Source: Arenibacter sp041392165
GTDB taxonomy: Bacteria; Bacteroidota; Bacteroidia; Flavobacteriales; Flavobacteriaceae
Direction of reading: 5' to 3'
NCBI GenBank assembly: GCA_041392165.1
Contig: JAWKMN010000004.1
Location: 1-64,000, forward strand
Length of the DNA stretch: 64,000 nucleotides
Shown here in pieces: positions 38,930 through 47,502 of this stretch. The stretch's first letter is position 1. The number at the start of each line of letters is the position of its first letter. The notes under the pieces are model-generated. The model ran no database searches. It was not told the origin of the DNA and saw only the letters and a list, made by a program, of their open reading frames with translations. The position numbers and the translations under genes were made by a program.

Positions 38930-39394
38930 TTATGCGATTTGTGAATTAGCGGCAGTTTTGATCGCTTTTTTGATACGTGTATAGGTGCCACAGCGACAAA
39001 TATTTCCGTTCATAGCTCCTTCTATTTCCTCATCGGTGGGATTTGGATTCTTCTTTAGAAATGCACTTGCGTTCATGATCTGTCCGGCCTGACAATATCC
39101 ACATTGATATACATCTTCCTCCAACCATGCTTTTTGTACAGGATGGTCGCCGTTTTCGGATAGGCCTTCTATGGTGGTAATATTTTGTTCGCCAACAGCG
39201 GACACAGGCAATTGGCAGGAACGTACGGCATTATCCCCAAGATGTATGGTGCAGGCCCCGCATTGTGAGATACCGCAACCGTATTTTGTACCCACCAATT
39301 TCAGATGATCCCGCAATACCCATAACATAGGTGTAGTGGGATCTACGTCTATTTGCTCGGATTTTCCGTTGATTTTAAGATTGAAGTTTGCCAT
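38930..39394 (-). CDS. iorA: 2Fe-2S subunit of molybdenum hydroxylase (isoquinoline 1-oxidoreductase alpha type)
   Basis: A 154-residue protein with two [2Fe-2S] clusters. The plant-type ferredoxin site is YGCGISQCGACTIHLG, and the C-terminal helical site is CGYCQAGQIMN plus NGNICRCGTYTRI. The start at ATG 39392-39394 (MANFNLKING) matches the family. The frame is open upstream to 39703, but those residues have no homologous character. It has no signal, so it is probably carried across the membrane by the Tat signal of the large subunit. The two genes are 30 bp apart and co-oriented. Confidence 0.92.
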   Translation of the reverse strand: MANFNLKINGKSEQIDVDPTTPMLWVLRDHLKLVGTKYGCGISQCGACTIHLGDNAVRSCQLPVSAVGEQNITTIEGLSENGDHPVQKAWLEEDVYQCGYCQAGQIMNASAFLKKNPNPTDEEIEGAMNGNICRCGTYTRIKKAIKTAANSQIA

Positions 39395-40482
39395 GATTTT
39401 AGTGTAAGGGATTGATAGTGTTGAATTTACGAAATTATTGGATGCATAATAGCGGTAAAGCAATTTTTTTATCAAGAACTTGCCTGTAAGCATCTTAAAC
39501 TCCATAAATAAGATGTTATCATAAAGATTCAAATTAAACCGAGGGGGAGTAATTTGGGCCGAAATACCTAAACTACAGAGTATGGATCCAGAGATTCTCC
39601 AGCCTTTGCTCCTTATCGCACCATATTCATTTCGGGTCATGGAGAAGATAATTATCAACCGTAGTGTTAGGCTGTTGGTTAGGACATCCGTTCCGTGCTT
39701 CAAAGCCCGAAATAGTTTTTCTTTATTTGTTATAATTTATATTTTAAACCTATTAATGTTGGCATGTTTTCTTTTACAACTACGTTTAAAATTGTTAAAG
39801 TTTTAATTGCTCCTAAAAAAAGTTTGGTCAGAAATATTTTTGTTGAAAATTATCACCTATATTTGTGATGCAAGAATTTGTTGTTAAGTTAAACCTATCT
39901 ACGAAAAGGAAGGGCGAATATAAAAATCTTAACTAGTGTCGTATCAATGCTACCTTGTCATTTAAGTCGCCTTTATGTTGTATCTGGCCAAGGCAAAAAA
40001 ATGTAGTATAACCGTAGAGCTACGGAACTATTTTTTTTACGAAGGCTAGGTGAAAAGGAGCAAGGCATGGGAAGGCTAAAGTAGGGTTGAGGGGGTACTG
40101 GCAGGGTGCCTTAAAATCTTTTTTACGCAGTAAACAAGTAGATAGCTTATTAAGTTGATTATTAAAATTGTATATAGGATATTCGTTATGGGATTAACGC
40201 CACACTATTTTTTCGGTTCATATCTCCTTATCATTTAATTTTTAAATGATATTTGTTCCATAGCTAACGTACTACACTTGTCATGGTGCCCGACCATGTA
40301 TTTTATTCCAAACCTATATTGTTAAAAATTGCACTTTTTAATTTGAAGTGTGCAGTGGCCCCGATGGTCCGGAATCCCTAAACCATTATGGCCTTAAATA
40401 GGGTATAACAAATAACACAAGGGTTATTTTGATATCCATATCCTGTAAGTATTGGAAATCTATTAATTAATATTCATCTATC
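39395..40482. other. Long gene-free region
   Basis: About 1.1 kb without a supported gene. A small palindrome, AACCGTAGAGCTACGGA (near 40010), sits in a block beginning GTGTCGTATCAATGCTACC. The remainder is AT-rich. It should contain the promoter of the molybdenum hydroxylase operon near 39400-39550 and that of the gene at 40483. Confidence 0.45.
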
Positions 40483-41643
40483 ATGGAGGCCACACCACAA
40501 ATCCTAAGTAAACTTAATTCGTTGCCCCAAGTGCAACTTATTTACCAATTGAAATTGGATCGGAATACGAATAGGGAATCGCTATTTATATTCATATTGG
40601 ACAAAAATTGCGCTATTGTGCCCAAAGAATTGTCCTTAATGCTCGAAAGTATATTTAGTAATGAAACTGACTGTATGTACAGGGTCTTTACTTTTGAATA
40701 TGTCCGGCAACAATTAATGGAGCAAAATCTATTTTTTCTTCGGGCAGGCCTTTTCGGACAAAGGGTCTATTCCACTTCCAAAGAGGGTACGGACCTGTTT
40801 GATCAGTATGGCGTAGCATCTGAACAACTCAAATTGATCCATCAGGATTTTAACAAGGAGTTGGAAAGGGTGGAAAATTTAATGGAAGCCGCCATTTACT
40901 TACTGGAACAGGGGGATTTTTTGCAACCTGCATTGTTGTTCCATCAAACCGTAAAACTATTGTTTCTTAAGGTGGGCCTTTTTATGAAGGGCGAAGCATA
41001 TCCGTCCCATAGCCTGAAAGAACAGCAGTGGTTTATAAAGGCCTATGTTCCTGAATTAGGGCTCCTTTTCAATGCAGGGGAGGAGCATGGACCTGATCTT
41101 TTGGAACTATTGGATGGGGCCTATGCCAATAAAGCGGACGAGCATAATTATCTCCTTAGCAAAACTCTATTTCAGAAAATTCAGGAGAATACAGTACAAA
41201 TGTCAGCTCTGGTTTCGAAGTTGTTTGCAGATAAATTGGACGAGTGCCGGTCGTTGGTACAAAAGCGGGAAACCAAAAAGAAAATATCCTTTGTTCAAGG
41301 GAATACCCCTATTAGTAATATTTCTTCATCAGAAGACGATGTGGCCTTGAATAAAATAAAGGCTTTGGCCAAAGAACATTTTTGTACCTTAAAACGTTAT
41401 CCAACAAGGAAGGAGCTGTACGGTGTAAACCTTATAACCGACGGTTACCTAGGAGTTTCATTCATGGTTTCCAACTTAATAAAGGTCTGTATTATGGCAT
41501 TGGAAGTTGATTTTACTCCCACTCGGGCCGTTCCTGAACCTGAACACAATGTAAGGGAAGTACTCGGATATATTCTGGAAATGATACCTTATGAGGAAAT
41601 GGAATTTCTGGACAAAATTCGGGATTTGTTTTCGGAACCTTAA
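40483..41643 (+). CDS. Possible nucleotidyltransferase/HEPN-type protein
   Basis: A 386-residue soluble protein. The N-terminal part (about 1-110, MEATPQILSKLNSLPQVQLI onward) has the strand/helix pattern of a degenerate MNT-type nucleotidyltransferase but no clear GSxxxGxxxxxSD motif. The middle (about 125-250), with AAIYLLEQGDFLQPALLFHQ and AYANKADEHNYLLSKT, looks like a HEPN helical bundle. The C-terminal 110 residues include LAKEHFCTLKRYPTRKE. No RxxxxH RNase motif is evident, so activity cannot be claimed. It lies upstream of, and opposite to, the first sigma factor gene. I do not recognise a specific family with confidence. Confidence 0.5.
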   Translation: MEATPQILSKLNSLPQVQLIYQLKLDRNTNRESLFIFILDKNCAIVPKELSLMLESIFSNETDCMYRVFTFEYVRQQLMEQNLFFLRAGLFGQRVYSTSKEGTDLFDQYGVASEQLKLIHQDFNKELERVENLMEAAIYLLEQGDFLQPALLFHQTVKLLFLKVGLFMKGEAYPSHSLKEQQWFIKAYVPELGLLFNAGEEHGPDLLELLDGAYANKADEHNYLLSKTLFQKIQENTVQMSALVSKLFADKLDECRSLVQKRETKKKISFVQGNTPISNISSSEDDVALNKIKALAKEHFCTLKRYPTRKELYGVNLITDGYLGVSFMVSNLIKVCIMALEVDFTPTRAVPEPEHNVREVLGYILEMIPYEEMEFLDKIRDLFSEP

Positions 41644-41689
41644 TGACAGCGGTATAAATACTGGGTATTGAGATTGGATGGTCTTTAGT

Positions 41690-41915
41690 GGGCCGTGGCA
41701 GTCGGCAGATGTAAAGTTTCAGGTTCAATGCTCAGGTTTGAGAACTAAACTTCCCTCTTGAGGGGGGGGTAGGGGGTGTACTGATGGAGATTGGGCCTGC
41801 CTCGCCGTTCAGGCAGGCGGAATCGAAATCGGAGGAGGTATTTATAGTTTTCAGTAGGCCGTGGCAGTTGGCAAGGAAGAAGTTTTCAGTCCTACTAACT
41901 GAACAGGTGGGAGGA
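41690..41915. repeat. Intergenic repeat segment before sigma factor gene
   Basis: Contains GGGCCGTGGCAGTCGGCA and later GGCCGTGGCAGTTGGCA (about 41690 and 41860), CTTCCCTCTTGAGGGGGGG and GCCTGCC...GGCAGGCGG inverted arms. It resembles other low-complexity gaps in this window (for example 29565-29590). No gene is seen. Confidence 0.6.
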
Positions 41916-41921
41916 AATACC

Positions 41922-42518
41922 TCAAAGGGTATTTTTGGTTTTGAAGTCAAAAATAAACATCAGTAAAACCTTATATTCCTTGCCCAATTTTTCCCTGAGA
42001 AGTCCAAAAGCCTTGGTAATTTGTCCCTCAACCGTTTTTTTGGATACGTTCAAGTATTCCGATATTTCAATATTGGTGAGCCCTTCCTTTTTGCTCATCA
42101 GAAAAATCTGCTGGCATTTTGGAGGCAATTCATATATGGCATTGAATAGTATCCCCAATATTTTTTGTTCCTGTAATTCGTCCTTTTCCTCGACCGCCAA
42201 CTCCAAAGCCTCTATATATTTTCTTTCTAGGGACATTACCGCCTTGCCTTTTCTATACTGGTCAATGAACTTATTATAAACAGATTTATAAAGGAAGTTT
42301 TCTAGGGAAAAATCATGCTTCAGTTTGTGCCGTTTTTCCCATACCTGCACAAAGACATTTTGCACTATGTCTTCGGCCATAAGGTCGTCCCTAATAAGAC
42401 TGTAGGCATAAACACATAAACCGTTGTGATAATGTTCCACCAAGTACTCGTAGGCACTTTCATTGCCTTTTTTCAGCCCTTCAATTAGAGTAGATTGGTT
42501 TTTGAAATCACCCTTCAT
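41922..42518 (-). CDS. ECF-type RNA polymerase sigma factor (FecI-like), polysaccharide locus 1
   Basis: A 198-residue sigma-70 family factor. Region 2 has CVYAYSLIRDDLMAEDIVQN and VFVQVWEKRHKL. Region 4 has LPPKCQQIFLMSKKEGLTNI and EISEYLNVSKKTVEGQI with the recognition helix. This is the Bacteroidota FecI-like group that is held inactive by a FecR partner and released when the outer-membrane transducer binds substrate. It diverges from the fecR-like gene by 112 bp, which should contain both promoters. Expected target: the susC promoter at about 44 kb. Confidence 0.92.
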   Translation of the reverse strand: MKGDFKNQSTLIEGLKKGNESAYEYLVEHYHNGLCVYAYSLIRDDLMAEDIVQNVFVQVWEKRHKLKHDFSLENFLYKSVYNKFIDQYRKGKAVMSLERKYIEALELAVEEKDELQEQKILGILFNAIYELPPKCQQIFLMSKKEGLTNIEISEYLNVSKKTVEGQITKAFGLLREKLGKEYKVLLMFIFDFKTKNTL

Positions 42519-42630
42519 TTTATGATTTGGTTTTTTTATGGTTCGAAATTATGGTAAATATGAAAAAAAAATGTGAAAAAAATAAGGGTTTCTTAAAATG
42601 GCTTCGTATAAAAGTGAAATCGTTTAGCTA

Positions 42631-43797
42631 ATGAAGCCGAAAAGGGTAAACAAATTAATAGTAAAATATATTACCTCTTCAATTTCAGGTAAGGAGTTGG
42701 ATCAATTGGAAATTGAATTGTTGGAGCCTTCAAACAATTGGCTTTTTAACGATTATGTTAGATTAAATTATAGAATTGACCGTAAAATGAAAACCTACGA
42801 TACAGAAAAATCAAAACGCCTACTGTTGGATAAAATTAAGAAAGATAAAAGCCATTTAAAAAGATCTAAGTATAGAAGTTTTCTTAAATATGCCGCTATT
42901 GTAATTTTCTCAATGATTCTGGGGTATATTGTCAATGAAAATTTAACCAAAGAGGGCCATATTGAAGCATTTGCCTCGAAAAAGAACTTTATTACCCTGG
43001 AACGTGAGGATGGAAGCATCCAAGTTATATCAGAGGACGGCACCTCTGAAGTAATGGATTCGGAAGGCAATATAGTTGGTTCCCAAGTGGGAAATCAGCT
43101 TGTATATACGAATGGAAACAAGTCGGTTTCGGACGAACCTATGTACAACACACTTCATGTACCCTATGGCAAACATTTTGAACTTAAATTATCCGATGGT
43201 TCCGTGGCCTATTTAAATTCGGGTTCATCCTTAAAATATCCGGTGGAATTTAAAGCGGGAAAAGAACGAAAGGTGTACTTGTCCGGAGAGGCATTTATGG
43301 AAGTGGCCAAGGATACGGAACGTCCTTTTATTGTAAATGCCACAGATTTGAACATTAGGGTTTTTGGTACCAAATTCAATATATCGGCCTATCCGGAAGA
43401 TTTACTAAAGGAGGTGGTTTTGATAGAGGGTTCCGTAGGTCTATATCCAGGAACGGAAATGTCTGACGGCAGTGAAGGGACCATGCTTGTTCCCGGTCAT
43501 AAGGGGAGTTATCATAGTGCCCGAGGAGATATTGCCACGGAGCCTGTAGTTACAAGTATATACACTTCATGGGTAAATGGGGTAATGGTGTTCAGGAATA
43601 TGACATTTGACAATATTCTAAAAAAGCTGGAGCGACACTACGATATGAAGATTATCAATAATAACGAGAAATTGGCTTCGGCCAAATTCAATGCCAGTTT
43701 CGGGGAAATGCCTATCCATAAAATATTGGACTATTTTAAGGGAGAATACCATATAGACTATACGGTAGTCAATGATCATGAGATAATTGTAAACTAA
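42631..43797 (+). CDS. FecR-family anti-sigma factor, polysaccharide locus 1
   Basis: A 388-residue inner-membrane regulator. The cytoplasmic N-terminus (about 1-83) binds the sigma factor, one membrane helix spans about 84-103 (FLKYAAIVIFSMILGYIV), and the periplasmic part holds the FecR domain: VPYGKHFELKLSDGSVAYLN, SGSSLKYPVEFKAG, RKVYLSGEAFMEVAKD and GTKFNISAYPED. The DUF4974-like C-terminus (FRNMTFDNILKKLERHYDMK) is expected to contact the STN domain of SusC. No catalytic site is expected. The 55% or so look-alike at 54179-55339 shares the same layout (similarity judged by eye). Confidence 0.92.
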   Translation: MKPKRVNKLIVKYITSSISGKELDQLEIELLEPSNNWLFNDYVRLNYRIDRKMKTYDTEKSKRLLLDKIKKDKSHLKRSKYRSFLKYAAIVIFSMILGYIVNENLTKEGHIEAFASKKNFITLEREDGSIQVISEDGTSEVMDSEGNIVGSQVGNQLVYTNGNKSVSDEPMYNTLHVPYGKHFELKLSDGSVAYLNSGSSLKYPVEFKAGKERKVYLSGEAFMEVAKDTERPFIVNATDLNIRVFGTKFNISAYPEDLLKEVVLIEGSVGLYPGTEMSDGSEGTMLVPGHKGSYHSARGDIATEPVVTSIYTSWVNGVMVFRNMTFDNILKKLERHYDMKIINNNEKLASAKFNASFGEMPIHKILDYFKGEYHIDYTVVNDHEIIVN

Positions 43798-43837
43798 ATA
43801 ACTGTACATGGGAAAAACCGATTAACGCCTATAAAAT

Positions 43838-43932
43838 GCGTCATTGCGAACCAAGTGAAGCAATCTGCCCAATAGGCGACAGATCCCTTTATGCCTTGCG
43901 ATGACGAAAAATTAATTTTTGTCATGAACTAA
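43838..43932. repeat. Dispersed palindromic repeat, copy B, between fecR and susC
   Basis: GCGTCATTGCGAACCAAGTG, GAAGCAATCTG, AGATCCCTTTATGCC and TTGCGATGACGAAAAATTA match, in reverse complement, the element at 19757-19853. Its ends (CGTCATTGCG and CGATGACG) are inverted. It lies in the untranslated stretch before susC, upstream of the predicted antisense RNA. Confidence 0.8.
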
Positions 43933-44022
43933 AAACTAAATAATTAAACTTTAAAACAATTTCGGCCAATGAAGAACTAAAAACAACCAAAAAAACACTT
44001 TATACTGCCCTGCAAGGGGTCA

Positions 44023-44090
44023 TAAAAAAATCGGAAAATGCGTCACCATTTCCCGATCGGTAGAAGTGATTAACCATTAAGTATAACCAC
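44023..44090 (-). ncRNA. Candidate cis-antisense RNA over the susC leader, with intrinsic terminator (locus 1)
   Basis: On the minus strand ATCGGGAAATG (44057-44047) pairs with CATTTTCCGAT (44040-44030) over a 6-base loop, with one G-U-like mismatch, and is followed at once by a run of seven U (44030-44024). This is a textbook intrinsic terminator pointing away from susC. Upstream on that strand GTGGTTATACT (44090-44080) is identical in locus 2. A minus-strand transcript would start near the susC start codon and be about 70 nt long. The promoter is uncertain: TAATGTTTG (44102-44094) is one base longer than the Bacteroidota -7 consensus TAnnTTTG. Cis-encoded antisense RNAs of this geometry (DonS type) repress PULs in Bacteroides. 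Confidence 0.6.
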
Positions 44091-44109
44091 AATCAAACAT
44101 TATAAAAGT

Positions 44110-47100
44110 ATGAAAAAAAATCTTGACCAAAAGGGAAGGTCCTACCCATTGCTTAAATTTAATTTAAAGATGAAGATCAGTATGTTATTCATGTTTTTGG
44201 TACTGTTTACCATGCAGGCCAATTCCTCCTATGCACAGCGTACAAAGATTACATTGAACCTTCAGAATGTTACGGTAGAGCGACTTATTGATGAAATAGA
44301 AAGTAAGACCGATTTTCATTTTGTATATCAGATTAAGGAGGTGGATCTGAACCGCGTGATAAGTGTAAAATCCGATAAGGAGTTGGTTTACAGTATACTG
44401 GAAAGGGTATTTGGAAACACCAGAACCACACACAATGTGGTGGATAAACAAATTTTTCTTAAAGAACGTGATGTTTTAGGTAGTACGGATAATCCAATGT
44501 ATCTGTCCAATTTTAATAAACTTCAATCTATAGTTTCAGGACAAATAGCAGATAGCAATGGTACTCCACTGTCTGGCGCAAATATTGTTGAAAAAGGAAC
44601 AACAAACGGTGTTACGGCAGATTTTGATGGAAATTTTACTATAGAGGTTGCCAGTGCTAATGCGGTTTTGGTTGTATCGTATATAGGGTTTGCCACTAAG
44701 GAGGTCCAGGTAAACGGACAGACCGACCTCCGTATTGTTTTGGAGGAAAGCGCGGCAGGATTGGATGAAGTAGTACTAATAGGGTATGGTGAAGTTCGCA
44801 GAAAAGATTTGACAGGTTCCGTAAGCAAAGTTGGTGGTGCCGATCTGGAAAACCTTCCGGTAGCCAGGATAGACCAATCATTGCAGGGGAGGGCTTCTGG
44901 TGTTCAGGTCTCTCAAATTAGCGGGGAGCCAGGAGCAGCAACCACTATAAGGATACGTGGCGGAAATTCTATTCAAGGTAACAATGAGCCGCTATGGGTC
45001 ATAGATGGTGTTATCGTGGGGACCGACTACAATTTGAGCAACCTGAATACAAATGATATTAATTCCATAGATATTCTAAAAGATGCCGTTGCCGTATCCA
45101 TATATGGTACCCGAGGTGCCAATGGGGTTATATTGGTGACAACAAAAAGTGGTGCCGGGGCTACGCCTGGTATCCCCAACGTATCCGTTAATGCATATAC
45201 CGGTCTTCAGTCCATGGTAACCCAAGTAGATTTCCTTGATGGTCCACAGCATGCGGCCTATGCCAATGAGGACGCAGAATTTAGAAATGCAGCCTTACCG
45301 TTTCCCGATCTTTCAAGCGTACCTAATGTAAATTGGATAGACCAGGTAACACATACCGCTCCGGTTCATAATATAGATGTATCCGTATCAGGGGTTTCAG
45401 AAAACAGAAATATCAATTATTATGTGTCCGGAAATTATTTTGATCAAGAGGGTCTAGTTAGGGCCACAGGAATCAATAAGTATGTTTTCAGGACCAACTT
45501 GGATATTAAGCTTTCTGAAATGTTTAAAGTAGGAATGAGGGTAAACATTGCCAAATTGAAAAAAGAAAACAATAAATTCAGTTTGGATGATCTGTTTCTT
45601 TTCACCACTCCTACAAGGGCAATTTATGACGAAGAGGGGAATTATACGGCATTGGACCCCATTACGGACGGAATAGCATCGAATTATGAGGCCGATATAC
45701 GATTAAAACAGAACCATAATTTGGAAACTAATATACTGGGGAACCTTTACATGGAGTTCAGACCTTTTTCAAATTTGGTGTTCAAAACTACTTTTAGTCC
45801 CGAATTGAACAACTTTAAAAGGAATATTTTTAACCCCGGGGCATTGCCCAACAACTTAATAGTTCAGAATGGAGGGAATGCCGAAGTGCGTAATTCTATG
45901 AGAACAGGGTATATCAATGAGAATACTTTAACCTATAATAAAACCATAGGTCAGGACGACTACCTAACTATTTTGGCAGGGTTTACCCTCCAAAAAACAG
46001 AACTGGAGGAAAGCGTTGCAAGGGCGTTTCAAATATCAAACGATGTAACGGGATTTAATAATCTTGGCTTTGGATCCAATCCCACGCGTAACGAAGTAGT
46101 TTCTGGTTACGATTCTTTTCAACTGGCTTCATGGCTGGGAAGAATAAATTATTCCTTGGACAATAAGTACCTTTTTACGATAGTGGGAAGGGTAGATGGC
46201 TCCTCTCGTTTCGCACCGGGCAACAAGTATGCATTTTTTCCGTCCGGGGCCTTTGCATGGAAATTAACGGAAGAGGAATTTATTAAGGATCTCAATGTTT
46301 TCAGTGAGCTTAAGTTTCGTACCAGTTATGGTAGATCAGGAAGCCAGGCAATACCTTCCTATAGGACTTTGGCTATTTTAAATGGGGCCAATACCACATT
46401 TAATGGGATAGAACAACCAGGTGTTGTTCTGGGAAGGCCTGAAAATCCAGAATTGAAATGGGAGACCACCAATCAGTTGGACATAGGTCTGGAAATGGGT
46501 TTCTTTAATAATAGATTGTTAGTAGAAGTAGATTATTATAAAAAAAATACGGAAGACCTTTTACTCGATGCCCGATTGCCTAGACAAACTGGTTTTGTAA
46601 GCAAACTCCAGAATATTGGCAAGGTTGAAAATAAGGGAGTGGAGTTCATGGTAAATAGTATAAACGTTACCAATGACAGTTTTAAATGGACCTCGTCCTT
46701 ATCACTATCCAGCAATAATAACAAGGTTGTTGATTTGGGAGGTGTAGATTTCATAAATCTGGCAACCCCTGCGCAACAGGGAGGAACTGGGGCACGTTTA
46801 ATAGTTGGAGAAAGTGCTCCAGTATTTACTGGGGTTCGGTATTTGGGAACTTGGAAATCACAAGAAGAGATCGACGCTGCTGGGTTAGGTGGTAGCCAGG
46901 ATGTAGGGGGTCCCCACTTTGAGGATACCAATGGGGATGGCGAGGTCAATGAAGAAGACTTTGTTGTATTGGGAAGTCCCCAGCCCGATTTTTATTTTGG
47001 CCTTGGCAATACATTGTCCTATAAAAACATTGAGTTGGATTTTTTCTTTCAAGGGACCTATGGCAATGAAGTTTTTAATAGCCTAACACAAACGGCATTT

Positions 47101-47490
47101 TTTGGCCGTTCTGAAACTACAAAATATGCCGAAACAATTAACAGATGGACACCGGAGAATCCTACTTCGGATATTCCCAGGGCAGGGGCGGTAGCCGCTT
47201 TGTCCGAAATATACAATAATTCGGCCATGATAGAGGATGGTTCCCATATTCGCCTTAAAAGTTTGAGATTGGGCTATAATATCCCTGTGGATAATTTGGG
47301 CTTAAAGGGGTTTAAGGCAATCAATGTATATGTAACCGGAACCAACCTTTTCATTCTTTCCGATTTTAGATTAAAAGACCCGGAAACAAGTCAGTTTGAT
47401 AGGGATCGGGAAAATCTTTCCATTGGGTTTTCAAGAGGGCAATACCCCACTTCCAGAACAATTTCCGCCGGGGTAAAGGTTAATTTTTAA
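44110..47490 (+). CDS. susC: SusC/RagA TonB-dependent transporter with STN signalling domain, locus 1
   Basis: A 1126-residue outer-membrane protein. The signal peptide ends near residue 43 (MQANSSYAQ). An STN domain spans about 47-118 and is the part that signals to FecR. A carboxypeptidase-like repeat domain follows at about 141-215 (GTPLSGANIVEKGTTNG). The TonB box and SusC plug start is DEVVLIGYGEVRRKDLTGSV, with VRIRGG-like IRIRGGNSIQGNNEPLWVID. The beta barrel runs to the final aromatic residue (AGVKVNF). With SusD it imports oligosaccharides by TonB energy. A second in-frame Met at residue 21 could be the start of the signal peptide proper. The leader upstream holds a conserved hairpin and probable antisense RNA. 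Confidence 0.95.
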   Translation: MKKNLDQKGRSYPLLKFNLKMKISMLFMFLVLFTMQANSSYAQRTKITLNLQNVTVERLIDEIESKTDFHFVYQIKEVDLNRVISVKSDKELVYSILERVFGNTRTTHNVVDKQIFLKERDVLGSTDNPMYLSNFNKLQSIVSGQIADSNGTPLSGANIVEKGTTNGVTADFDGNFTIEVASANAVLVVSYIGFATKEVQVNGQTDLRIVLEESAAGLDEVVLIGYGEVRRKDLTGSVSKVGGADLENLPVARIDQSLQGRASGVQVSQISGEPGAATTIRIRGGNSIQGNNEPLWVIDGVIVGTDYNLSNLNTNDINSIDILKDAVAVSIYGTRGANGVILVTTKSGAGATPGIPNVSVNAYTGLQSMVTQVDFLDGPQHAAYANEDAEFRNAALPFPDLSSVPNVNWIDQVTHTAPVHNIDVSVSGVSENRNINYYVSGNYFDQEGLVRATGINKYVFRTNLDIKLSEMFKVGMRVNIAKLKKENNKFSLDDLFLFTTPTRAIYDEEGNYTALDPITDGIASNYEADIRLKQNHNLETNILGNLYMEFRPFSNLVFKTTFSPELNNFKRNIFNPGALPNNLIVQNGGNAEVRNSMRTGYINENTLTYNKTIGQDDYLTILAGFTLQKTELEESVARAFQISNDVTGFNNLGFGSNPTRNEVVSGYDSFQLASWLGRINYSLDNKYLFTIVGRVDGSSRFAPGNKYAFFPSGAFAWKLTEEEFIKDLNVFSELKFRTSYGRSGSQAIPSYRTLAILNGANTTFNGIEQPGVVLGRPENPELKWETTNQLDIGLEMGFFNNRLLVEVDYYKKNTEDLLLDARLPRQTGFVSKLQNIGKVENKGVEFMVNSINVTNDSFKWTSSLSLSSNNNKVVDLGGVDFINLATPAQQGGTGARLIVGESAPVFTGVRYLGTWKSQEEIDAAGLGGSQDVGGPHFEDTNGDGEVNEEDFVVLGSPQPDFYFGLGNTLSYKNIELDFFFQGTYGNEVFNSLTQTAFFGRSETTKYAETINRWTPENPTSDIPRAGAVAALSEIYNNSAMIEDGSHIRLKSLRLGYNIPVDNLGLKGFKAINVYVTGTNLFILSDFRLKDPETSQFDRDRENLSIGFSRGQYPTSRTISAGVKVNF

Positions 47491-47502
47491 TAATAACAAG
47501 CT

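Noticed and set aside
39395..39703. Upstream extension of the 2Fe-2S subunit by about 100 residues
   Set aside because: The extension has no homologous features, and the ATG at 39392-39394 gives the normal family length.
43838..43932. Possible riboswitch in the susC leader
   Set aside because: The same sequence occurs inverted between unrelated genes at 19.8 kb, so it is a dispersed repeat and not a conserved ligand-binding RNA.
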